64,000 nt of DNA from the NCBI RefSeq assembly GCF_000002595.2, contig NC_057015.1:1152718-1216717 (forward strand). Reading direction: 5' to 3'. The notes under the pieces are model-generated. The model was not told the DNA's origin and did not search any database. It saw only the letters and a list, made by a program, of their open reading frames with translations. Shown here one piece after another: positions 10,752 to 23,600 of the stretch. The stretch's first letter is position 1, and every line of letters starts with the position of its first letter. Source of the stretch: Chlamydomonas reinhardtii (lineage: Eukaryota > Chlorophyta > Chlorophyceae > Chlamydomonadales > Chlamydomonadaceae). The translations under genes and the position numbers were made by a program.

Positions 10752-13700
10752 ATGGCGCAACACCAGGATTCCCGTATGTATGAAGCGAAGTACCCGGAGG
10801 TGGACGATGTGGTAATGGTCCAGGTGCGCAGCGCCGAACGCGCGAGAATTGGGAGCCGGCACTGCTTTGTGGAGGCGTTTGGATTCACCGCCGGGATCCT
10901 TGGTCCTGTAGGTCAAGTCGATAGCGGAAATGGGCGCCTACGTCTCGCTGCTGGAGTACAATGGCATTGAGGGCATGATCCTGCTCTCTGAGCTTTCCAG
11001 GCGCCGCATTCGCTCTATCACAAAGCTTATCAAGGTATGTAGGTTTTGGGCACTGCTCGGTCGGGCCAGTCCGCGGAATGGAAGATTTTGGGACCTTGTC
11101 GCCGCCGGCTGCCTCGTCCGAGCTCTGTCCGGTGTGGATCGCAGGTCGGCCGCCAAGAGCCGGTGATGGTGCTGCGTGTTGATAAAGAGAAGGGCTACAT
11201 CGATCTGTCCAAGCGGTGAGTTCTTGGGGCGGGATGCTTCAGCATGACGCAGCTTGCGCAAGTGCTGAGAGCACTAACGGTGTATCACTATCTGGCTGCA
11301 GCCGCGTGTCGCCTGAGGACGTGGCGAAGTGCGAGGAGCGCTACAACAAGTCCAAGCTGGTGGGTATGGGTATGGGTATGGGGGACCGGTGGTACGTGGG
11401 GTTTGGGCACGCGTGACGTGCGGAGTGGGAACCAGCCGGGTTATACGCGAGTATGCCCGCACCGTGTGGTCGTGTCTTGGGGAGTCTGCTGATGGGAGGC
11501 TCAGAAAGTGGGAGCAACCTAGGCGCTGCTGGCGGCTCGGAGGCGTCAGTGCAGGCGGGAGCGAGCAGGCGCAGCTGGCACGGGCACCAGCAGCCGCAGC
11601 AGACAACAGAAATGTTCAGCTGGAGTGCTGGTGCTCCTACCGGCCAAGTAGATGGCCGGGGCGCTGCGCGAAGGGGAGCAATGGGAATCGGGGAAGCGCT
11701 GCAGGCGGTGTACGCCGCCGCAGTGACTCAACCGCACTTATAACACCGGGGTTCAGAGCAGCGGTCCCAGACCAAAGATGCGTGAGAAGTTCTGCACCCG
11801 CGGGCAGTCATTGGGCGCATGGCGATGGCTGCTCTGCTTCGGAGGGCAACTCTTCAAAGCCCGCAGCGGCTCAAAGTTTGTGTCAGCTCCAGACTGGAGC
11901 CGCTCAGGGAGCTCGCAGCTCTGTGACCTGGCGCCAGCAGCAGTGTTACAGCTGCTGCAGCTACAGCAGCTTGCGACTGAGGGTTCTGCAGTGAGCTGTG
12001 GCAGCTGCGCCGCACGCACACGCCGTGCCACACACAGAGAGCGCGCCCTCTACGCGGGAAGTGCAGCAGCTAGCCTGGCTGCCGGAACTGGCTTGGAGGC
12101 GTCCGGTCTGCGTGGCGGCTGGCGGCTGGCGACAGCGCTGCACATCACTGCCGCGTCGGGCCACAACCAACGGCCCAGGCCGCTGCAGCCAAGCATGGGC
12201 CTCGGGCTGCTACAGGCTCGTTGCCGGCGGCGTGGACGCGCTGCCGGGGCCAGCAGATGCAGAGGTTGGCGCGGGACTCCGGCCTTGACGCAGCTGCCGC
12301 GGGCTGCCCGACCAGGCCTCCAAGTTGCCTGGCGCGTGGGCGCGGAATCAGCCTGGACCCGTGGTTTACCCTCCGGCGTCAGGACGTATGGCACCAGGCG
12401 TGCATGGCGTACGGGATGGGCACGAGCAGCACCATGAGCAGGGGCGGCGCTGGAGCTACTGGCGGCCCACAGCGTGTAAGGCAGTCGGGAGCACCAGCAG
12501 CAGCAGCAGCCACGGCAATGCTGGACGGCGGGACACCGCCCCGGTTGCGCTTCAGGGCACGGTCTGGGCTCCGCTGCAGCACCTGCTTTCCGCCTCATGG
12601 CACCCGTCTCAGGACCTTCCCGGCATTCCGGCGCGTCCTTACTCCGGAATGGAGAACCGCCCGCCCTCCTCACGACGCACTCCTGCCCCCGTTATCCGAC
12701 CGCGCTGCCGCCCGCCCGCAGGTGCACTCCATCATGCGCCACGTGGCCGAGACCACGGGGCGAGACCTGGAGGCGCTGTACGACAACATCGCCTGGCCGC
12801 TGTACAAGCTGTACGGGCACGCGTTCGACGCGTTCAAGACCATGGTGACGGACGAGGGCGATGCCATCTTCAAGAAGCTCGAGGAGGAGAAGGGCGCCGC
12901 GGCCACCGCGCTGCTCTCATCCGAGGTGGGTTCGGGTATTCTCGTGTGTGGGTGGGGGGCAGGAGCTGCCGGTGGTGCCGGGGCAGGTCGGCGGGGAGGG
13001 CAGGGACGGTGAGGCGGTTCCTCACAGCAGCTGCCAGATCGCGGGCTCTGCAGGCAGGCTGGCAGGGCCACACACCCTAACCCACGCAGATGCTCACCAT
13101 CACGCCAGTCCCCCATCCTGTCGCGCGCCTGGCCGTCACCGCCTTCGCTCAAGACCTATCGTGGCTCTCACCCCTCCCATCCCTTGCAACCCGGCAGGTG
13201 CGCGAGGCGCTGCTGAAAAACATCAAGCGGCGCATGACCCCGCAGCCGCTGAAGATCCGTGCGGACGTGGAGATGACGTGCTTCACCTACGACGGCATTG
13301 AGCACATCAAGAGCGCCATCCGCGCCGCGGAGGCGACCAGCACGGAGGAGTGCCCCGTCAAGATGAAGCTGGTGGCGCCGCCGCTGTACGTGCTCACCAC
13401 ACAGACATTGGACAAGAACAAGGGCGTTGAGGTCCTCACGGCGGGTGAGTCGGGGCGGGGCGGGCGCGTCGTCGCGGCGGCGATTTGGTTCTGCAGTTGC
13501 CTACTGCGACCTGCTTGCGTCAGCCAACTGCCATGTATCCCCAAGGCTAGAGCCCGAGACTGACTCTCACCACGCACTCGCTCCTCTCCTTGTCCCGCTG
13601 CTGCAGCGTGCGAGGCGTGCCAGAAGTCCATTGAGGCCAGCCGCGGCAAGCTGGTGGTGAAGGAGGCGGCGCGCGCGGTGTCGGAGCGTGACGACCGCCT

Positions 13701-14172
13701 GCTCAACGAGAAGCTGGAGCAGCTGGAGGCAGCCAACGCCGAGGTGGGAGCGGCCGAAGGGGGGGCGGGTAGGAGGGAGGTGCAGAGATGGTGAATGCAG
13801 AGGGCGGGAAGCGGCACGGCGGGACGAAAGCTGGGATAAGGTTGAAGTGACAGAGAGCAGGGCAAGCATTGAAGGGGGCAAGCATTGAAGGGGTCGCTAG
13901 CGTCGGCTACAGGTTGCACGGGCATCGTGGCCGATGGCGGCAAGTCAGGGAGTGTGCGAGGCGCGGGCGACAGCAGTGTACCCTGACCCGGCAGGTCAGG
14001 GACAAAGGTCTGGCTCTGGCTCGCTTTGACCAATGCGGGCTGTGGGCTCTATTACTTACCTGTTATGTCTTCCTCCCCCCAGGTGGACGGCGACGACGAA
14101 AGCGACGAGGAGGAGGACACGGGTATGGGCGACATCGACGTGGAGGCCGGCCCCGCCTTCGTGGACGTATGA
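10752..14172 (+). CDS. EIF2A: translation initiation factor eIF2, alpha subunit
   Basis: Regulatory subunit of the cytosolic eIF2 complex that brings initiator Met-tRNA to the 40S ribosome. Exons: 10752-10823, 10912-11034, 11145-11215, 11302-11359, 12722-12925, 13198-13444, 13607-13743, 14083-14172, giving 333 residues, near the usual size of animal and plant proteins. Residues about 15-90 form the S1/OB domain ([19 protein letters not shown]). The loop [14 protein letters not shown] carries Ser53, equivalent to the serine phosphorylated by GCN2-type kinases in other eukaryotes. A helical domain follows, then the C-terminal alpha/beta domain ([19 protein letters not shown]) and an acidic tail ([13 protein letters not shown]) typical of the family. 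One intron, 11360-12721, is far longer than the rest and rich in CAG/CTG triplets. Regulation by phosphorylation is inferred from conservation. Confidence 0.97.
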
Positions 14173-15050
14173 GCAGGCGGCCGCCGTGCGTGTGGCTCGA
14201 GTTCGGGAGGAGGCATAGCAAGCGGCGTGGGGCTTGGGGCTGTGGCAGGGCAGTGGTAGGTGTCGGGGAGACAGGCAACCTGGGGAGGGGTTGCGCAGGC
14301 GCAGCGCGCGGGATGGGGACTTGCGCCGAGCCTGCGTGGTTGAAGGCGTGTGGTGCGCTTGGTGAGCGTGGACGAGGCGGTTAGCAGACAGATTAGATGC
14401 GGCATGCCAGCAGCAGTGGCCATTCCGTAGGTATGCGTGCGGGTTGCGGGTATCTTGGGTTTCGGTGCACACGATACAGGTTCACACCAACTTTCGGTGG
14501 GTGGACGCACGGACGGGCAGTCGGGCACGCCAGCGCGCAGGAGGTGCGTGTCCCGAGTGGCATGGAGCATGTAGGCAGGCGAGGTGGAGTGCAGGAGTGC
14601 AGTGCAGGGTTCCGGATGTCTTGTTGGACGTCGGTGGAGGGCGCTAGGCGGCAATGGGGCGCTGCGTGGACTGGGGGCGTGGCGGAGCAGTGCCCAAGTC
14701 CTGGTGGCCGGTGAGATTTTCCGTGCTCTCTGTTGAGCCTTACACTCTGGCCGCTGAGTCCGCCCCAAGCGTTGGGCGTCCCTATCAAAACACTTGTTGC
14801 GTGCATTTTGCGTGCTCGGTGCCAGCCACCAGCTTTTTGGCGCGGAACTTTGGATCGCGAGCCGAGAGCACTTCGTTTCTTATCATACTAAAGGCTGACG
14901 CAAACAAGCATATATACTATAGAGGTTAAGACAGTTGCTATCGGTCCACGCTGCATTCTCATTTGAAAGCTATAGCAAAGAAAGACGTTTGGACCGAAAA
15001 GCGAAATCGCATACTGCCGCGGCCTTACCTGACTGATATCCTACTGAAAC
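14173..15050. other. intergenic region between eIF2-alpha and coiled-coil gene
   Basis: This region contains the 3' UTR of eIF2-alpha and the promoter of the next gene, both on the plus strand. No TGTAA was found in it, so eIF2-alpha may use a variant polyadenylation signal. An AT-rich TATATACTATAG lies about 140 nt before the next start codon. No RNA gene or repeat was recognised. Confidence 0.4.
14911..14922 (+). promoter_or_regulatory. possible TATA element of the coiled-coil gene
   Basis: TATATACTATAG stands out in otherwise GC-rich sequence about 140 nt upstream of the ATG at 15051. It could position transcription start for a 5' UTR of about 100 nt. Evidence is composition and position only. 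Confidence 0.3.
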
Positions 15051-16458
15051 ATGTCGGAGGTAGAGCTGGCCAATGGAGCCCCGGTGCGTGTCTCGGGAGC
15101 GTTCAACGCGACGCATGCTCACCGCGTCCCTTGTCGCCGAGCTTGCAGATTGCCCACTTTAATTTAGCCACACGACGAACAGCTACATAAATAAGCATTG
15201 CCTATTTGGTGTTCAGGCGGAGGAGGCCGCTGGCGAGGTGCAGGAGGAGCAGGAGGAGGAGCTGGACGAGGAGGCCACCGCCCTGCTGCAGGAGCTGGAG
15301 GACTCGCAGGCGGAGGTGCAGCGCATGCTTGCAGACCAACGAGCACAAGCAACTGAGCTGGGGGGCATGAAGGATAGCCTAGCCAGCGAGGTAGGGAACA
15401 CTGGCAAGGCTGTGTGACTGGAGGTTAGGTGTGGTGTTGCTTGGCGCCCTCCGTGACCCGCGCCTGCCCTCTAAACCCCCACGGTCCGCATGGCACTGTT
15501 CTCCTTCCGACCACAGCTGCAGCAGCTCCAAGATGATGCCTGGAAGCTGCAGGTGTTTGCTGAGCTTGAGATGCTGAAGCGCCAGCTGGCAGCCATCAAC
15601 AGCCTGGACGCCGACCTGGATGCCATGGAGGCCAAGCTGGAGGACGGCGGCGAGGACGCTGTAGACGACGACTTCGAGAAGGAGCTGGCAGGCAAGTACT
15701 TTGGACTCTGATGTGTGTCGCTTGGCCAGATGATGAGGCGCAGGGGTGTGCATCCCTGATGGGGACCGCCGGGATCGGTAGAAGTCAGGTCATACCGCCT
15801 ACTGTGGCATCATGCAGCATGTGTCCGCGCCTCTCTCATGGTGGACTGATCTTTTGGTCCTTTGTCGCTGTCCGATACAGCGGCGCGTGTGGGCACGCGA
15901 GACCTGTTGTCCCGCCTGGCCGGCGGCGCTGGCGGTGACGCTGACGCGGTGGCCGCTGTCACCACCAGCACGCCGGCAGCCAGTGGTGCCACTGGTGAGG
16001 GCGAGGCCGCTGCCTCCGGTGATGACGTGGAGGCGCTGCAGGACGAGCTCGATGCCGAGCTGGCGGCCATGTACAAGCAGCTGCAAGTGAGCAGGCCCTA
16101 TGGCGGGCTGGGTGGGTGCGCAGCAGGTGGTTTGCGCCTTTGTCACTGTCAAGCGGAACGCGGACTAGGTCATGGGTTCTCCTGCCCGCACCCATTATGT
16201 TGCTGTGCGCCCGGCTACGTGGCGTCTTTGCAGGCCATCAAGACCGAGTCGGCCATGGTGTCCGCCCGCAAGGCGCAGCTTGAGCTGGAGCTGATGCAGC
16301 TCATCCGCGAGGGCGCGGACGACCTCACGGAGCAGCTCCAGGGCATGGCAGTGGAGGAGGGCGAGGGTGAGGGCGAGGGCACGGCTGCAGGCGCAGGCAT
16401 TGTGGAGGGCGCGGTGACAGCGGCCCAGCAGAGCGTGGCAGAGGCGGCGTCTACGTGA
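15051..16458 (+). CDS. acidic coiled-coil protein of unknown function
   Basis: Not a family I recognise. Exons: 15051-15083, 15217-15390, 15517-15691, 15881-16086, 16234-16458, giving 270 residues with all phases closing. The intron after 15691 has a GC donor in the context AG|GCAAGT, the classic strong form of GC-AG introns. If it is retained, translation stops seven codons later. The sequence is dominated by Glu/Asp, Leu, Gln and Ala in heptad-like patterns (roughly residues 15-130 and 160-230), broken by an Ala/Thr/Gly-rich linker near residues 140-165, and ends in an acidic GEGEGEG-type tail. No signal peptide or membrane span is seen, so a soluble scaffold or structural role is likely. 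A ciliary or cytoskeletal location is possible but unsupported. Confidence 0.75.
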
Positions 16459-17602
16459 GCTGGTGACTGGCAGCGGTCACGGTGCACGACAGGGGATGTA
16501 GGATGGTCGGCAATGCCAGTGGCCTGGTGTGCCGGTGGCCTTTGTGCGACTGCCTGTATGGCTAGCTTTGTGAGGGTGAAACGCCGCAGATGGACTGGCT
16601 ACAGGGGTAATCCCTAAATGCACGACACAAGCGAGGGCAGAAGGGCGCAACAAGCTGAGTACTCGGTACATGCGACACCAGAACTGGTGGAACCTGCTTG
16701 CTTAGGTATCGCTGTGTGTGACTGATTGTGATCGTGTGAGAGACAAGATACACGCGTACTACTGCATGTATGATGATTGGGAATTCCCGGTTTTCGGGGG
16801 GAAGCACGTGGGGGTTGAGATACGGCAGGTGCCAGGGGAGGGGGTCGGTGCAGGAGGTTGAAGACGCCTTCCGTCGGGCCGTCGTGGCCGTTATGAGCGA
16901 CCGGTGCACCCCTTCACGTTTCTGACCTAATTCTGGATTTGTTTGTATGGTGCATGTGACCTGACACACATCATCTGTTGCATGCGCGCTACTCGGAAGC
17001 CTTGACCTGTGCCTCTGGGTGCAAGGGCACATGGAGTGTTCAGCTGGCACTACGTGAGGTTACGGACGACGTCTTTCTCTCCTGGCAACGCAGACCCAGC
17101 CTCTGCTGCAGACTGCTTGGACGCAGCCTTGCAGCACAACTTCCCTCGTAACCGGAAAGAACGATAATCGTCAACAAGTTTTCGCACTATCGCCATTGTC
17201 CCGCATTGTCGTATATTGCCAAGTCATTCTGGTCCCCAGAGCTCCCGAAGCTTAACCGTGATTTTGCTTTACACACCTTGACGATATATAATATCTTCAT
17301 GAACCGGTTGCATGACCCTAGCCCAACCTGGGCAACCTGAGGCCGGAAAGCTCAACACCAGAACTGACTATGCTTTGCGCCGATTGCTCTCCAACGATAG
17401 CAATAGGTTTATATAAGTTTATTGTCAGCAACAGGGTTTTGTGCGTGACGCCCGAAGCTCTAGAGAGCTTCTACTACTACATTTTAGAGGCGCTTTTGCC
17501 CTGCGCACGCGCCACAGGCGCACAGGGCAGGAGCTTGATTATCAACAACTATTGCGACTGCCCAATTGCGCAACGCTGGGCGAGCGGCGTTCTCGCGTTT
17601 TC
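16459..17602. other. intergenic region upstream of the receptor guanylate cyclase
   Basis: This 1.14-kb region is between two plus-strand genes. It is AT-richer from 17150 to 17420 than the neighbouring coding sequence. It holds a strong TATA-like element (listed separately) and a weaker AT-rich run (gatatataatatc) near 17283. No TGTAA for the upstream gene was found. Open frames here carry no recognisable domain. Confidence 0.4.
17408..17417 (+). promoter_or_regulatory. TATA box candidate of the receptor guanylate cyclase
   Basis: TTTATATAAG closely matches the eukaryotic TATA consensus TATAWAAG. It lies about 195 nt upstream of the chosen ATG at 17603, compatible with a 5' UTR of roughly 160 nt. 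Support is sequence only. Confidence 0.45.
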
Positions 17603-20600
17603 ATGGGATTGCCAAAATTCTGTTTGTTGCTCGCGGCTCTGCTTGGATTCACGAATCTGCGGGTAGCCATATCTGCAGATGAGCTCGTGTTTCGCATCGG
17701 CGCGAGCGTAGGAAAAGATGGTAAGTGCAATGCCTACTCGAGCAAGCATGGAGTTCACATTCGCAGCAGTTGTCGCTTCCAAATTGCCCTTGATTGCTAT
17801 GGCGTGACGCAGTAAATTGTCCCTTGCTGCTGCCTAGCTGTTTGGTTGCGGGTTGCGGCAAAGCTGCTGACCGGGCCCAACGGTCTGGGGACCCGCCGTC
17901 CCGGTGGCGGCCCCTGTGCAATACAATCACAATCACCTTTGCCTCTTGTGCTCTCTGACCCCTGCTCAATTCGCTCTCCCTTTCAGGTCCATGTGAGCAG
18001 CTGTATGAGCAGACCGCTGCCGGCTACAAGTACTTCTACTCGTGGCTGGCGTCCCAGGCGCCACGCACTGTCCAGGATGCGGCTAAGCGAACCTGGTGAG
18101 CACACGATGAGACGGGACCAGGATAGGACGAGAGGGGTCAGGGCGGGACAGGAGTTCACGCAGGACGCACAAGCCGAACATGGACAACACTGCAAAGCGG
18201 GTATTCCGGATCTCCGACCCCAGGGAATAGGCCAGGGCGGCTCGAACACGATGCGATCAGTCCGGAACCACCCATCTACCGCCGCGCAGGTCGCTTCGCT
18301 TCGCCTTCCAGCTTGTGTCCCACGACTGCACGGAGGCGGGCCGCGAGGCGGCGCTGGCATCCCTAATCAATGGGACCAGCACGGAGCCAGGGTACGTTTT
18401 GCGGCAAGTACCGTACTGGCGCACTGCAGTGGTAACCATGTTCCGGCTGTTAACAATCACAATATTGCGTTTCGTTGAGTGGCCTGTCGGTGTGGTTACA
18501 GGATGCCATGGGGATGTACGTCTTGGCGTCCGTGTGTGACGTGTGCGGCTTGCAGGTTACAGGCCGTGGAGAGGATGGGATATGGAGGAATGGCGGGAGG
18601 GGACTGACTCGCCTGCTGACCTGGCACCTGATGAACGGCTCATGCCCCACCACTGCAGCGTGCACCTGCTACTGGGCGGGAACGGCATCAACGCGCAGGA
18701 GGATGCACTGCAGGCGGACGCCGCGTCGCGCGTGCTGCTGCACTGCTGCACAGCACGTGACTCAGTCTACACGGTGCGTGTGTGTACGGGGTGTGTGGGT
18801 TTGTGTTTTGGGCGCGTGCGTGCAGGGGGTGCGGTTTACGGTCCACACGACTACTTGACTACACAGGGCAGGTTGGTGCCGCGGGTGACTCGCCCATTTG
18901 ACTTCTTAACAAAGTAATCCTCGTCAATTATTCATCTGCCTGATGTACGGTGCTGACCAAACACCTCGTATCCCACCTGCCTGCACCGCCTGTCCCGCAG
19001 CTGGACCTGCCGCACGTGTACGGCCTGTTCACGCCCGCCTCCCAGTACACGGAGGCCGTACTGCGCGCCATGGCCTTCTCAGGCATCCGCCGCGTAGCGG
19101 TCGCCATGGTGTCTGACAACATGCTGCACAGGCAGCTGTGCGGCGGCGCGCTGCGGGAGCTGCCAGGGCTGGCGGAGCTGCGGCCCAGCTTCGAGGGCGC
19201 GGTAAGCCCTGGCTGCTTGCTTGACTGGGGAATTGTATGGGCAATACACTCACAGACAGGAGTGGCTGGGTAACGGTTCGGGCTTATCAGCATACATGCC
19301 ACGGGAGCAGTGGACGTAAGTGGGTCCCGCTGGGGGGCAGTTCAGGCAGGCGCGAACCTGAAGAGCGCCTGTGACTTTACTCTGCCTTCTCCTCCTCAGG
19401 CGGTGGCGTTCCTTAACTACACGGAGGCAGAGGCGGAGGCCGGCGGGCCCGGCTTCTGGGACCGCGCCGCGGCGCAGATTGCGGCTGCGAAGCCGGACGC
19501 GTTGCTGGTGTGTGACGAGGTGCCTCGCGCCAGCCAGCTCATGAACCGGCTGACGAACCAGGAGCACGTGCGGCTGTCGGCATTGTGGATGGCGTCGTAC
19601 GGCAACTCGTCCGACTTCGTGACGCAGCTGGTGCGTACGTGCGTGCGTGCGTGCGTGTCAGGTGTCACGTGCGTTGCCCCGCCTCGGTTGGGGGGCGGCG
19701 AGGGGCTTCCGGAGTGGTCGGATCGTGCCAAGCAGGCGGGGTGAGGGACGGCTGCCTGGCGCCGATGCGGTGGGCCAAGTGGGGCCGTGGCCTTGATTCT
19801 ATGTCAACAACAAACTTGGATTGTGATGCTGTTGCAGGACAATGGTGGCGAGTACGCGCTGACCACTGTGCAGTGGGCGCCCAACCTGCCGGTGAGGAGG
19901 GGCTTTTTGTGCGCTTTTTAAAGCACGTTTTTTACACATGCGTACTAGATTAGCGAAGATGGCAACCCCTGCAAGTGCTAGCCGCAACAACTTGAACCAT
20001 ACTCGACTCGCTGTGCTAGAAGCGCCCTACCCCGTCCCGGCCTTTCCATCCATCCCGCCGCCGCAATGCCACGCCGCACCTACTGACTTATCTTTCACTT
20101 ACCCGCTATCGTATTCGCACCTCCCACCCCGCAGTATGCCGACCCGCTCTTTGGTACGGCACTCCAGTTCGCCAACAGTTTCACGTCAGCCACGGGTACG
20201 GCGCCGTCGTACTTTGCAGCTGCAGCCGCCGCCGCTGGCTATGTGGTCATGACGGCGCTCAGTCGTACCATCGCCATGTGTGACGTCAGCACCGCCAACG
20301 GCCCCAGCAACATGACGTGGAGTGGGAGCCACAGTGACATGGCGGACTTGCTCATGTGGCGCGAGGGCGCGCTGATGTGCCGCGACCCCACGCGGCCCAA
20401 TGCCAGCATGCTGCGGCGGGTGCTGAACGGGCAGACTCTGGTGAGCGCTACAGCCGCTGTTTTACCCAGTTCGCTGACTGTCAGCCTGTGATTCCGTATA
20501 CTGGGAAGGGCGGGGTACGAGTGCAATGAACCCAAAACCTCATAGCAGCCGCACGCCCGCTTTGTACGTGACACGGATACGCCTACCTAACGCCTGCGCG

Positions 20601-23600
20601 CTGCCGCCCCACCCCTCCCGGCCCGCCCTGCATGCATGCAGCTGCGCTACACGCTCAACACGCTGCAGATGGACACGTTCTTTGGCCCCGTGGGCTTCAA
20701 CTCATACCGGCAGAACTACATCCACCCCGCGGTGGTGTCGCAGGTGCGTGTGGCGTTGTGCACTGTGGAGGGGGCTGCATACGTACTGCGATGGTACTGC
20801 GATGGTCCTGGCACACGCGGAGCGGCACTCGTGCTGCGGCGGTTGCGCAGCGGCAGCGTGGAAAGGAACCCCCGTGTCCTGCTCTCCTCCCTCCAACCAC
20901 CGACCGCCGCCATTCACACTTTCCTATCCACCGCCACCACCGTGCCCCGCCAGGTCCTGGACGGCAGGCTGCGAGGCGTGATCCCGCTGGATGTGGCGGA
21001 GGCGCGCCTGGTGCTGCCCATCCCGCCGCCGCCCGCCGCGCCGCCGCCCGCCTGGCCCACCACCACCGCCGGCACCACCATCATCACACTGGCGTGCTGC
21101 CTGGCGGCGCTGCTGTGCTGCGTGGGAGCGGTGGTGCTTCGCCACTGGCTGCGGGACCCGCGGCCCACACTGGCCACGGCAGTGGCAATCGACCCGTCCG
21201 AAATCCATGTACGCGCGTGTGTGCGTCAGCGGGCATGTATGGGCGTCACTTACCACGTGCCTGGCTGGTGTGCCTCCCCTGTACGGAACGGTATTCTCGC
21301 CTTGCTTGCACTAGGTCGCACATGTAGTATCCTGTGCCGTTCCGCCGCATTGCCGCTCGCAGGTTGACGTGCACCCGCTTCGCAAGCTGGACGGCACGTT
21401 TGAGCCCGGCGAGGGCACCTACCGCGGCGCGCGCGTCAAGCTGGTCGTGGCGGTGGAGCTCATGGCACCCGCCGTGCCGCCGCGCCCCCCGGCCGCAGCC
21501 TCCACGGCTGCAGCGACCGGGCCGTCGACTGTAGCAAGCCCCATGTTTGCCGCCATGTCCACGGGCCTCAACCTCGGCGGCGGCGGCGGCGGTGGCGGGT
21601 ACGGCGGCAGCAGTACGGGCATGGTACTGCCGTACGGGCACTGGAACGGCATGAGTGGCAGCGCCTCGGCCAATGGCTACATGCCGCCGGGTAACGGGCT
21701 GGCGGCCGCACGTGCCGTCAGCTCCGGCGGGGGCAGCAGCAGCGGGGCTTCGCCGGTCCCCACCGTAATAAGCGCCCTCTCCGCGGCACCGGGGCGTGTT
21801 ACTGTGGCGGCGCCGCCGTTTCGGCCGGCAACGCCCCTGTCTAACCGTGCGTCGGGGTTGGGGATGGCGACGGGCGCGCCGCAGCCGCCCTCGCCGCCCT
21901 CGGGCACTCGCAGCCACCTTCTCAGCAGCGCGGTAGCGGCAGCGATGGCTGCGGCAGGTGCTAGCAGCGTCGGTGGCGGCAGCGCGCAAACATTGACGCG
22001 GCAGTTGAGCGAGATGGAGGTAAGCAAGGGCGCGGGCGTGGGGCGCGGGATAAAGACCCTGTTGTTGAGTCGATCTGCATGGGGCGGGCATAATGGTCTT
22101 ACAGATGGTGATGCCCTTGCATCCGATGCTCTTACATCTACATGCGCGTGCGTTTCGGCAAAAACCTTGACGTCACAGATGAGTGTCGCTAGCGGCGATG
22201 GGCCAGTGCCGCCTGCTGCTGCGGCAGCGGCGTCGGGGGACGAAGCAGAGGCTACAATTGCAGCATGCAACAAGCTGCTTGTCGGCCGAAGGTGAGAAGT
22301 TGTCAACTTACCTTCTGCCGCCGTGCCTCGCCTAGTTGCAACATAGTTCTGAAGCACCTATGCTTTTCCAGCTCGCTTTGCTTTCCTCGTACTTACCCCG
22401 CCGCGCATTGCCTTGCCTTATTTTGTGCATGTGTAGCTCGCCGATTGGCATCCCTCGGCCGCTGCCGTCTCCCACAACGACGGCGCCGCTGCCCGCAACT
22501 TCGCCGAACCCGTCGCCGCTGCTGCGACTGGACGACGCCGCAGACGGTGTCCTGCCGACATCGCCCTTTGGCCGTTTGCCACCGGGCTCTCATGGCGGAC
22601 TGGGCAGCATCCTCACCGGGGCGTCTCCGCGCATGCACGGCCCCTCAAACGCCACCATCCCTGACTCAGCCACGGCCATGGCCGCTACGGCACGCAGCAG
22701 CAACAACGGCTTCGGAAAGAAACCCAGCGGCCACATGGAGCAAACCCTGCAACAGGACCAGGCTTCGTTCTTTGATCTGGATCGGGCGTCGAACCGCGGC
22801 TTTGGGCTCAGCGGCTCGGCTGCGGCAGGTGGCGGTGGTGGCGGCTCGGTGACGGGGGGCGGCGGGTGGACTGTGACACGCAAGCTGCGAAAGCACGTGT
22901 CTTCACTGCTGTGGCGCGCGTTCCGGCTGCAACACCCGGCCATGTGCCCCATCCTAGGTGCGCCAGTGCGAGCAATTTCTTCAGATGGTGCCTAGCGGTG
23001 ATGCCGGTAAACCTGCACTTGTATGCGTGTGTGCATGGGATGGCCCTGCCCATTGTTTGCCGTTTCTCTGCAGTGTTTTCCTTGACACGTATGCATCATT
23101 ACAGGCATTGTATGGGAGTGGCCTCTGAACGGACCGGGCACGTCCAACGGCGCGGGCGGCACAGCCAACGGTGCGCTGAGCCGCATCCCGGAGACCTCCG
23201 TGTCAAAGGGCATTGCGTCCCCGTTCAGGACAGCCAACAGCAGCGCTGGGGCAGGGCTGGCCGGCACAGGCGGCGCAGGCAGCGGTGGAGCCGCCGCCAC
23301 CAGCGGCAGCCTAACGGTACCGGTTATTGTACGGCAGTGGTACGAGCTCGGCGACCTGTCGCTACTGCTGGAGAACAGCACAGTGCCGCTGCCGCTGCTC
23401 ACCAAGTCAAACATCGTGCGCGGCATCGCGGAGGCAGTCACATACCTCCATGCGCAGGTGGGTGGGCCCGCACCCCACCGCCACAAAGGGCGCGCCGGTA
23501 GCCGCCTGGCGCTGCAAATCGCTGCAGCTATGCACAATCGTAACAACTACTCGTCTCTGCTTTCATTTATGATTCCTCCCACTGGCCTCCCGCAGTATGT

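Noticed and set aside
11329-12437. Plus-strand frames of about 220 codons in the long eIF2-alpha intron, considered as alternative exons.
   Set aside because: They do not match any part of eIF2-alpha, and the flanking exons join in phase to give the conserved [13 protein letters not shown]-type sequence without them. Kept only as a finding about the intron.
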